From: Flavobacteriales bacterium
GTDB lineage: Bacteria; Bacteroidota; Bacteroidia; NS11-12g; UBA955
Assembly: GCA_002737625.1 (NCBI GenBank)
Contig: NSIB01000007.1
Coordinates: forward strand, 1 to 42,731
Direction: 5' to 3'
Length of the DNA stretch: 42,731 nt
The position numbers were made by a program, and so were the translations under genes. Positions 1 to 7,900 of this stretch are shown piece by piece (positions within the stretch are counted from its first letter, which is position 1; each line of letters opens with the position of its first letter). Below the pieces are notes generated by a model, which worked only from the letters and a program-made list of their open reading frames with translations, did not search any database and was not told where the DNA came from.

Positions 1-1202
1 TCCGCCCCCAAGATTTCTCCCGAGCGAGGATTTGTAAAGCTGGGACCATAACCACCAAAAGGAGGATTGGGAGATGACGTCCATCTCAACACATTATAGC
101 GAATATCGCCGGCATCCCAAGTGGCAGTATCGGGTTGCTCAAAAACCTGCACCGCGTTCAAAAATCCAATCGGTTCAAAGGCTTTATTCCATTGTAATGC
201 CGCTTTTTTGATCGTTTCGCGATATTCTTTTGGCGTTGTGTTTTCAATCCACCATACGATCGGCTTTACGGGTTCAGACAACAACGCGGTGGGGTCTTTC
301 TTTTGCAAGTCCCAACGGTGAATCACATCGCGGTAGTTGGTTGCATTGGGGGAGGTCATGTCGTTGATTTGGTCCGCAAAATATCCCATGCGAGGATCAT
401 CTTGTCTAGATTTGAAGTTGTTTTTTGGTGCGGCAAGAATACTGTGTTGCAACTCAATCGATACAGAGCGAGGATCGGCGATATCTTCTCCACCGCCCGT
501 AGGTGCTGGGTTGTCGTATACATAGCGAACCACCAAATCGGTATTTTCGGGATAATTCTTTATTTTGATATACTGCGTTTTTCCTTTGGCCAGGCTGCCT
601 AGTTTAAAGCCTTCTGCGCCGGGGCGACCGCCTTCTTTGATTTGATGCAATTTCTCAGACAAGAAAAGTTCATCGGCATCGATCAGGTAATCTCCGGTTT
701 TTTTGTTTTCTGCTAGGATTTTTTCAAAGGCAAGGGGCGCATCAGAAATATTGGCTTCTTGACTTTTCGCAAGCGGGCTACTCGGATTGAAATAGTAGTT
801 GGTATTGATCTGGCTAAATTCTAGATTGCCATAGAATTTGGTGATTTTAAAAATGCGCGAATCGCGATATTGACCACGGTGAAGTCCGGCAGCGATGACC
901 CCATTTTCGGTGTAGGCAAAGTGGATGAATTCGGTATTGAGTTGATTGGCGTTTACCAATAAGTACAATTTCCCGTCGGTGCTGTCTTGATAGAGCGGAA
1001 ATAAGCCATCGATTTTAACGCAGTTTTTTGTTTTGCTTTCTAAGGTTGCCATTTTGTCTTTGGGCTTCTCGGTATTGGCAGCAGCGGATTCTGAAGCAGC
1101 TGGGGCGGGGGTTGCGCCTTTTTGTTTTTTAGGCGGTTTGTTACTGAGGACTGGGGCGATGGCGCAGACGATGGCCACTAAAACAATGATAGATTTTTTC
1201 AT
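1..1202 (-). CDS. Secreted zinc-dependent metalloprotease, DUF5118/DUF5117/DUF4953 type (N-terminal part)
   Basis: The gene runs off the left edge; about 400 N-terminal residues are visible and the frame stays open. The start at 1202 (ATGAAAAAATCT) gives a signal peptide (MKKSIIVLVAIVCAIAPVLS) followed by a Pro/Ala/Lys-rich linker. Residues about 60-150 resemble DUF5118 and about 150-300 DUF5117 (GGRPGAEGF segment). Near the left edge come QWNKAFEPIGF, DIRYN, GGYGPSF and RSGEIL, the lead-in to the zinc-protease domain of this Bacteroidota family. The zinc-binding HExxH would lie beyond the edge and is not seen, so catalytic competence is unproven. Full family members are roughly 800 residues. 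Family assignment rests on recognised motifs only. The nearest upstream gene is the tRNA-Arg, on the opposite strand. No clear TAnnTTTG promoter was found for it. Confidence 0.8.
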   Translation of the reverse strand, partial: MKKSIIVLVAIVCAIAPVLSNKPPKKQKGATPAPAASESAAANTEKPKDKMATLESKTKNCVKIDGLFPLYQDSTDGKLYLLVNANQLNTEFIHFAYTENGVIAAGLHRGQYRDSRIFKITKFYGNLEFSQINTNYYFNPSSPLAKSQEANISDAPLAFEKILAENKKTGDYLIDADELFLSEKLHQIKEGGRPGAEGFKLGSLAKGKTQYIKIKNYPENTDLVVRYVYDNPAPTGGGEDIADPRSVSIELQHSILAAPKNNFKSRQDDPRMGYFADQINDMTSPNATNYRDVIHRWDLQKKDPTALLSEPVKPIVWWIENTTPKEYRETIKKAALQWNKAFEPIGFLNAVQVFEQPDTATWDAGDIRYNVLRWTSSPNPPFGGYGPSFTNPRSGEILGA

Positions 1203-1285
1203 AAATAGTGTTGCAATTTAACACAAAATACGTGGTTTTTGATGGGTTTTGGGGTTCGGATTCGGGTGGATTTTTCCAATAATCA

Positions 1286-1316
1286 TTTGAAATTGCAACA
1301 ATATTGGCTATATTTG
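1286..1316 (+). promoter_or_regulatory. Promoter of tRNA-Arg (TTTG-N19-TAnnTTTG)
   Basis: TTTG at 1286-1289 is followed after exactly 19 bp by TATATTTG at 1309-1316. This matches the Bacteroidota housekeeping sigma -33/-7 consensus. Transcription should begin near 1322-1324, about 42 nt before the mature tRNA. Confidence 0.75.
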
Positions 1317-1328
1317 CACCCCTTTCCT

Positions 1329-1344
1329 GGGTTGTATACAACCC
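1329..1344. repeat. Perfect 16-bp palindrome in the tRNA-Arg leader
   Basis: GGGTTGTATACAACCC reads the same on both strands with no spacer. It lies between the predicted transcription start (about 1323) and the tRNA 5' end (1365). The flanks CTTTCC (1322-1327) and GGAAAG (1355-1360) are also complementary, so the leader could fold as a nested structure. It may be a processing signal or a protein-binding dyad; the role is unknown. Confidence 0.7.
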
Positions 1345-1364
1345 TTTCAGCCTTGGAAAGCAAT

Positions 1365-1438
1365 GCATGCTTAGCTCAATTGGATAGAGCATCTCACTAC
1401 GGATGAGAAGGTTTGGGGTTCGAATCCCTAAGCGTGCA
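1365..1438 (+). tRNA. tRNA-Arg (anticodon ACG)
   Basis: A full cloverleaf is visible. The acceptor stem GCATGCT/AGCGTGC is 7 bp with one G-T pair, followed by discriminator A1438. The D arm is GCTC...GAGC. The anticodon stem TCTCA/TGAGA encloses the loop CTACGGA, anticodon ACG at 1399-1401. The T arm TGGGG/CCCTA closes on TTCGAAT. CCA is not encoded. ACG would normally be deaminated to ICG by TadA to read CGU, CGC and CGA. Confidence 0.95.
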
Positions 1439-1440
1439 CG

Positions 1441-1471
1441 AAAAGCCATCTATTTTAGGTGGCTTTTTTTG
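1441..1471 (+). terminator. Rho-independent terminator after tRNA-Arg
   Basis: AAAAGCCA (1441-1448) pairs with TGGCTTTT after an 11-nt loop and runs into a T tract, starting directly behind the tRNA. The following 130 bp to the next gene are AT-rich; I see no clear TAnnTTTG promoter there. Confidence 0.85.
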
Positions 1472-1604
1472 TGCTTAAAATTTTTTCAATTATAGCATTT
1501 TTTAAGATTTTAACCATTGAAATTCACTTAGTTACAATTTTTGTATTATTATTGATTTATGAAAATTGTGTAATAAATTACATTAGATAATACAAAAAAC
1601 CCCT

Positions 1605-4600
1605 ATGAAAAAAATTGTACTTATTTCTGCTAGCATTTTTTTGGTTATTATCCATATCAAAGCTCAACTTCCAACTATTAAATCTTTTTCACCAATGAAA
1701 GGCCCTGTCGGTACTACGGTCCAAATAAAAGGAAAGAATTTTAATACAACTGCGGCCAATAATATCGTGTATTTTGGTGCAACGAAAGCGATTGTAAGCA
1801 AAGCAGCGGATACGATGTTGACAGTTAAAGTTCCAATAGGGGCTACCTACTTGCCTATTATTGTGACGAATACTGCAAAAAATTTCATGGCTGCCAGTTC
1901 AAAGCCATTTTCTGTAACATTTACATGTGGTAGTATTTCTACAACAAGTATGGCAGGCCCAGTGGATTTTACTGCGGGTGGGTCTCCATATAATGTTGCA
2001 TTGGGCGACATTGATGGCGATGGGAAGTCGGACATTGTATCAACCAATTATACTGGAACCTCTGTTTCGATATATAGAAATACATCAAAAAGTGGATCAA
2101 TTACAACAAGCAGTTTCGCGTCTAAAGTTGATTATACTACCGGTAGCAGTTCTGCACCTTCTCCATTTGGCCTTGCCTTGGCAGACATAGATGGAGACGG
2201 GAAACTGGACATGCTTGTAACAAATTATGTAGATAATTCTGTGTCTGTTTTTAGGAATAAGGCAAGCAGTGGGGCCATTTCTTCGAGTAGTTTTGATGCA
2301 AAAGTCGAGTTTTCAACAGGAAGCACTCCTTCAGATATTGCAATTGCCGATTTAGATTTGGATGGCAAAGTAGATATGGTTGTATCAAATTTTGCAGATA
2401 ATACTATATCAGTGTATAGAAATATTTCTTCCAGTGGAAGCATTTCTTCTAGCAGTTTTGATTCAAGAGTGAGTTTTAGCACAAATACCAATCCATATAG
2501 TATTTCTCTGGCAGATGTTGATGGTGATGGGAAACTAGATATTTCTGTGGCCAACAGATACGGAACATCCGTTTCGGTTTTTAGAAATAATTCTAGCAGC
2601 GGGAGTTTTTCCACAAGCAGTTTTTCGACTGCTGTAGATTTTTCGACTGGAGCGGGAAGTGAACCCCACAAACTTGTACATGCCGATGTTGATGGTGATG
2701 GTAAATTAGAGATGTGTGTAAGCAACTGGAATGGAGGAATTTCTGTATTTCAAAACACCTCCTCAAGTGGGAGTATTACCTCGAGTAGTTTTGCATCAAA
2801 TATAGATTTTTCTGTTGGATCGATACCCCGTGGGCTTGCATTGGGAGATTTGGATGGTGATGGGAAAGTCGATATTTTGGCATCCAATTGGAGTTCTGGT
2901 TCTATATCAGTATTAAAGAATACTTCGAGTAGTGGAACAATTTCATCTGGCAGTTTTGCTGCTACGGTTGATTATGCTGCTGGAGCAAATCCCCGCAGTA
3001 TTGTAATGGGCGATGTTGATGGCGATCGGAATCCAGACATTATTATTACAAATTTAGGCGCGGCAACCGTTTCGGTTTATAGAAACCTCAGTGGATTTTC
3101 GCCAAATTTTTTGGGTAACGATACACAGTCTTTCTGTGGTGTAGACAAAGTAAATATAGGAAGCACAAAAAAATTCAAGTCATACAACTGGAACACGGGA
3201 GCCACTTCTTCAACCATTTCAATAAATGCGACTGGTAAATTTTCATTGTCTGCCATAGATTCTAATGGATGTAGTGCTTCAGATACTGTGTTAGTCTCCG
3301 TAATCAGTGGGAAAATCTCCCCCCGAGACACGATTACTTGTAATGGCATGCCAGTTTCTTTGAGGATCAAAGAAACTGGCACGAGTGCTTCCAATTCTCA
3401 ATATCCATTAAAATACACCTGGTCTACCAAAGAAACTAGCAAAACGATTAAGGTTAGTTTTGTGGGAATATCCAAACTATCGCTTACAAGTAGTAATGGC
3501 ATTGGAACGTGCACGGACGCCACCACTGTCAATATTGGGAATCCCAAACTGAAATTCCCCTCAGATACTGTTTATTTCACTGCCTGTTCTAGAGACAGTA
3601 TGCGCTTGAGCGCGGGTAATAAATGGCGTGAAGTAATCTGGAGTAATGGTAGAAAAGACAGCGTAATATATTTAAAATTCACAGATCAATACAGTGTGCG
3701 GGTGAAAGATTCTGTGGGATGTTACGCTTATGATACTGTTTATTTTATTAATCCTGGAGTGCCTTTGATTAGTGTGGACAATGTGAAGAATATAAATTGT
3801 TACGGGGGATCGGATGGCAGTATTACAACCAGTGTAAGTGGCGGATTTGCACCCTACACTTACCTGTGGGACGATGTATCAAAACAATCTAAATCCACGG
3901 CATCTAAACTTTCAAAAGGCACGTATAAGCTGCTTGTTAAAGATCTTTATGGCTGCATAGATTCAATTTCTCAGAGCATAGGCAGCCCAAACAAACTGGT
4001 ATTGTCGGTTGTATCAAAAGACAGTGTCAAATGTTACGGAGGATCAGATGGGAGCATAACCACCAGTATCTCAGGGGGAAGTTGGCCCTATTACTACCTA
4101 TGGAATGATTCGAAGAAACAAGAAAGTTCAATCGCAAAAAATCTGGTCAAGGGGGTTTATATGATGATTGGCACGGATGTCAAAGGATGTCAAGATTCGA
4201 TGACTATTAATCTTCCAGAACCTTCCAGAACACTCAAAATAATAGCTAGCGATACTTTGATATGCGCTGGGGAATCGATAAGTTTAACAGGGGCTGGAGC
4301 AAAAACCTACGTTTGGTCTGATGGAGTAAGCAATGGCATCGCTTTTCCCATAATAGCTAGCAATACATATAGACTAAAAGGAACCAATGCAAAAGGCTGT
4401 GTGGATACAATTAGTATAAGCATCAAGGTTAATCCTAGTCCTGTGATAGGAACTATTTCGGGTCCGAAGAACACAATGTCACCCAATACAACGTATAATT
4501 ATTCGGTAACACAACAATCAGGGTATGTGTATAATTGGATAGTGAGCAATGGAAGCATTACCTCTGGGCAAGGGACCATTGCAGTGGGCGTAACGTGGAC

Positions 4601-4946
4601 AGTCGATGGTCCAGGAAGCATTGGTGTAATCGCATCAAATACCTCCAACTGTTCAGACACAGTCGTATTAAATACCTTAATTGGAGGTGTAGACGTAAAG
4701 CAACCGACATTGAGCCATGGAATACAGGTATATCCAAATCCTGCTGGAGCAACAATCACAGTGCAGGTAAAGAATCTCCAAGCGGGCGCAGTCTATATTC
4801 TAACAGACCCCTTAGGAAAAACGGTATTACGGGGCAACTTGACGGGAGAAAATACCCAGATCACATTGGAGAACACCAAATCTGGGGTATATATACTTAG
4901 GGTAGGAGAACATGCCGAGTCGGTGATTAGAATAATAAGGGAATAG
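1605..4946 (+). CDS. Secreted FG-GAP beta-propeller protein with IPT/TIG, SprB-type repeats and T9SS type A sorting domain
   Basis: The protein has 1113 residues. A Sec signal peptide ends near residue 21 (...VIIHIKAQ). Residues about 22-107 form an IPT/TIG Ig-like domain (FSPMKGPVGTTVQIKGKNF). Residues about 115-490 hold seven FG-GAP/VCBS repeats of about 60-66 residues, each with a calcium loop such as DIDGDGKSD. Repeat 3 (DLDLDG) and repeat 7 (DVDGDRN) are degenerate. The repeats are joined by Ser-rich SSSGSISSSSF-like linkers. Ig-like modules follow, then two SprB-type repeats (CYGGSDGSI) near residues 729 and 807. The last 75 residues (QVYPNPAGATITV...SGVYILRV) are a type A T9SS C-terminal domain, so export and surface attachment or release through the PorU sortase is expected. 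Seven repeats would close one propeller. Ligand unknown; adhesion or glycan binding is only a guess. Confidence 0.88.
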   Translation: MKKIVLISASIFLVIIHIKAQLPTIKSFSPMKGPVGTTVQIKGKNFNTTAANNIVYFGATKAIVSKAADTMLTVKVPIGATYLPIIVTNTAKNFMAASSKPFSVTFTCGSISTTSMAGPVDFTAGGSPYNVALGDIDGDGKSDIVSTNYTGTSVSIYRNTSKSGSITTSSFASKVDYTTGSSSAPSPFGLALADIDGDGKLDMLVTNYVDNSVSVFRNKASSGAISSSSFDAKVEFSTGSTPSDIAIADLDLDGKVDMVVSNFADNTISVYRNISSSGSISSSSFDSRVSFSTNTNPYSISLADVDGDGKLDISVANRYGTSVSVFRNNSSSGSFSTSSFSTAVDFSTGAGSEPHKLVHADVDGDGKLEMCVSNWNGGISVFQNTSSSGSITSSSFASNIDFSVGSIPRGLALGDLDGDGKVDILASNWSSGSISVLKNTSSSGTISSGSFAATVDYAAGANPRSIVMGDVDGDRNPDIIITNLGAATVSVYRNLSGFSPNFLGNDTQSFCGVDKVNIGSTKKFKSYNWNTGATSSTISINATGKFSLSAIDSNGCSASDTVLVSVISGKISPRDTITCNGMPVSLRIKETGTSASNSQYPLKYTWSTKETSKTIKVSFVGISKLSLTSSNGIGTCTDATTVNIGNPKLKFPSDTVYFTACSRDSMRLSAGNKWREVIWSNGRKDSVIYLKFTDQYSVRVKDSVGCYAYDTVYFINPGVPLISVDNVKNINCYGGSDGSITTSVSGGFAPYTYLWDDVSKQSKSTASKLSKGTYKLLVKDLYGCIDSISQSIGSPNKLVLSVVSKDSVKCYGGSDGSITTSISGGSWPYYYLWNDSKKQESSIAKNLVKGVYMMIGTDVKGCQDSMTINLPEPSRTLKIIASDTLICAGESISLTGAGAKTYVWSDGVSNGIAFPIIASNTYRLKGTNAKGCVDTISISIKVNPSPVIGTISGPKNTMSPNTTYNYSVTQQSGYVYNWIVSNGSITSGQGTIAVGVTWTVDGPGSIGVIASNTSNCSDTVVLNTLIGGVDVKQPTLSHGIQVYPNPAGATITVQVKNLQAGAVYILTDPLGKTVLRGNLTGENTQITLENTKSGVYILRVGEHAESVIRIIRE
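3349..3381. repeat. Perfect inverted repeat, 15-bp arms, 3-nt loop, inside CDS
   Basis: The left arm TGCCAGTTTCTTTGA (3349-3363), loop GGA and right arm TCAAAGAAACTGGCA (3367-3381) match without mismatch. It lies in the Ig-like part of the FG-GAP gene and spans 33 bp, a multiple of three. A near copy of the right arm (13 of 15 bases) recurs at 3427-3441, exactly 60 bp downstream. There is no T tract after it, so it is not an intrinsic terminator. Confidence 0.95.
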
Positions 4947-4962
4947 TTAGGCTGGCAGTCTG

Positions 4963-4990
4963 TTGATTTCCATTCTTTATTGTATTTTTG
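4963..4990 (+). promoter_or_regulatory. Promoter abutting the thermolysin-family gene
   Basis: A perfect TATTTTTG -7 box (4983-4990) ends 5 nt before the ATG at 4996. TTG at 4963-4965 lies 17 bp upstream as a possible -33 element. The predicted start of transcription falls at or next to the start codon. Confidence 0.5.
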
Positions 4991-4995
4991 ATTTT

Positions 4996-7900
4996 ATGGT
5001 AAAATCGGTTACTCGCGGATTATTATTGTTTTTTGTATTGTTTTTTGTGGGGGGATTGAAGGCGCAGGCGTTGATGAATGGCTCAATGCCGCATCGGGTT
5101 TTGGCGAATCCTCAAATGTTGATTTTTAAGGAAAATGAGCAGCCTAGTGCCGAGCAATGGCCATTGGTTGTGTCAAAATTGGGAAAATACACATCGCAAA
5201 GTGAATGGAGAAAATACCAAGAAATTTCCGATGATTTGGGCCAGATCCACTATCGTGTACGTCAGTATTATCAAGGAGTACCCGCTTTTTTATCGATAGG
5301 AATTGTTCATACCCAAAAAGGTAAAATCCTTTCCGTGAATGGCGATTTAGTCTCAGAATCTCAGTTTTCGGGCAAAAAAGTGTTGGATGAGCCATCGGCG
5401 TTGAAATTGGCTTTGTCCTATTTGCCAGCAACAAAATATTATTGGGAGGATGCAGGTCAGAATGAAGCGCTTCAAATGGCGACAGGGATTGCGGATACGA
5501 CCTATTTTCCTACGGGCAAGTTGATTTACATGGCTCAAGGTTTGAACTTGGGTGGTACGCATCGTTTGTGTTATCAGTTTGATGTATTCGCCAGCGAGCC
5601 GTTGGCGGGGATGTCGATTTTTGTGGATGCGGAGACCGGTGAGATTCTCGCATCGAACGATTTGATTTTGCATGGCGATAGCAAGGGGACGGCGGTAACG
5701 AAATACAGCGGGACGCAGAAAATCATCACGGACAGTACATCTACGACCAATTTTAGGCTCCGAGAAATGGGACGGGGTGCGGGTATCGAAACGTATAATT
5801 TAAAGAAGGGGACTACATATTCAGGCGGGGTTGATTTTACGGATGCCGACAATACATGGAATAACGTGAATGTGAGCAAGGACGAGGTGGCAACGGATGC
5901 GCATTGGGGTGCTGAAATGACATACGACTATTTTAAAAATGTCCATTCAAGGAATAGTTATGATGGCAATGGCGCCAAGATTTTGAGTTATGTGCATTAC
6001 AATTCGAATTATAACAATGCATTTTGGGACGGTACTCGAATGACATATGGCGATGGTGATGGGACTACATTTACGCCACTTACTTCTTTGGATGTGTGCG
6101 GGCATGAAATCGCCCACGCGGTGACAACGAATACTGCGAATTTGGTTTATAGTTATGAGAGCGGTGCTTTGAATGAGAGTTTTAGCGACGTTTTTGGTCA
6201 GACCATTGAAATATGGACAAGGCCAACGAAGTTCAATTGGAGAATTGGGGAAGATATTACGCCATCGGGCAATGGAATTCGGAGCATGGTGAATCCCAAT
6301 TTATTTAGTCATCCCAAATATTATAAAGGGGTGAATTGGTATGCTGGTGCGGGCGACAATGGTGGGGTTCATACAAACAGTGGCGTTCAGAATTATTGGT
6401 ATTATTTGATTGCAAAAGGCAGCAGCGGTACGAACGAAAAGGGGAGTGTTTTTAAGATTGATTCATTGGGGATCGACAAGGCGGCGAAGATTGCGTATCG
6501 AAATTTGAGTGTGTATTTGACAAGTAGTTCGCAGTATGCGGATGCGAGGATATTTAGTGTATTGTCTGCTGCGGATTTATACGGTCAGTGCAGCAATGAA
6601 GTGATTCAGGTGACCAATGCATGGTGGGTTTGTGGTGTGGGCAATAAATATGATTCGGCTTATGTGAAGGCAAATTTTGCGGGGGATACGTTGGCATGTA
6701 AGCCGGGAAAGGCCATGAATTTTTTGAATTATTCGGAGAATTATAAGGCGAGTCAATGGTATTTTGGTGATGGTGGTACGGCAACTACAACGAACACATC
6801 GCATGCGTATACTAGCTACGGGAAATACACGGTTAAGTTGGTAGTGGATGGATGTTTTAAGGGGAAGAAGGATTCTATGACGAAGGTTCAATATGTAAAG
6901 GTTGATAGTACGTTTGATATTTGTAAGGCATTTTTATTGCCTAAGACGGGGACGGACAGTGCGGTGGGTTGTCGGGGATTCGTATATGATGAGGGTGGCG
7001 AGGACAATTACATCACCAATCAGATTGTGAAGTTTAAATTGAAATTGCCGGGAGCGGATAGTATTCGCTATCGCTTTAGGGTGTTGGATTATGAGGTGGG
7101 TTTTGATTCGTTGGTTATGTATAAGAATAGTGTGGCGGGTGCAAATCGATTGGGGCAGTTTTCGGGTAGTACTTTGCCATTGGCGGGTGCTTGGAAGACG
7201 ATAGCGGGAAGTGCGTTGTGGTTTATTCAGTATAGTGATCCGATGCTTACGGGCAAGGGATTTAAGGTGGAATATGAGGGTGTGTTTAAGCCGTTGGATG
7301 TTCAATTGCGCAGGGATACGGTTGTGTGTAAAGGTCGGCCGGTGTTGTTGGCTGCGGCCGCCGCAGGCGGCCGCAGCACCCCCTATACCTATTCATGGTA
7401 TGGCACAGGGGTCTCCGGGGGAGGTAAAACACAAGTTGTGTTTCCCGCGGCAACTCAGCAATATACATTGGTGCTTTGGGACGGTTGCGCACTAAAATCC
7501 GATACCGCCATTCAAACAATTTACGTTAAGCCACCACTAACAGTGAAAATTGTGCAAGCCGATACCGCCGTATGTATCACTGATACTATGTTCCTAGCCG
7601 CCAAAGTATCCGGAGGCGATACCGCAGGTTACAAATATCAATGGTCAAATGGTATGGGTACTTCGCCTCTGACATCCATCATCCTAACCGATACAATTAA
7701 AGTGTATCTCACACTCACAGACGGATGCACCGTAGTTTCGGAGACTGATAGTGCTCGTTTGGATACGTATTTGCCATTGATGATGTCGGTGTCTAATGAT
7801 ACAACACTTTGTAAAGGGCGTACCGCCATTTTGTTGGTTAGCATCAAAGGTGGGAACCGACTCCATGGAGGCGGGGCTTATACTTTGGCTTGGAGCAATG

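Noticed and set aside
1365-1438. tRNA-Arg as an integration site of a mobile island
   Set aside because: No integrase, no repeated tRNA 3' end and no foreign gene content is visible on either side.
1990-3090. CRISPR-like periodic repeats
   Set aside because: The periodicity is that of protein-coding FG-GAP blades with diverged sequence in one long open frame; there are no identical repeats and no cas genes.
4206-4228. Tandem CTTCCAGAAC-type duplication
   Set aside because: Two short adjacent copies within coding sequence; too short and isolated to interpret.
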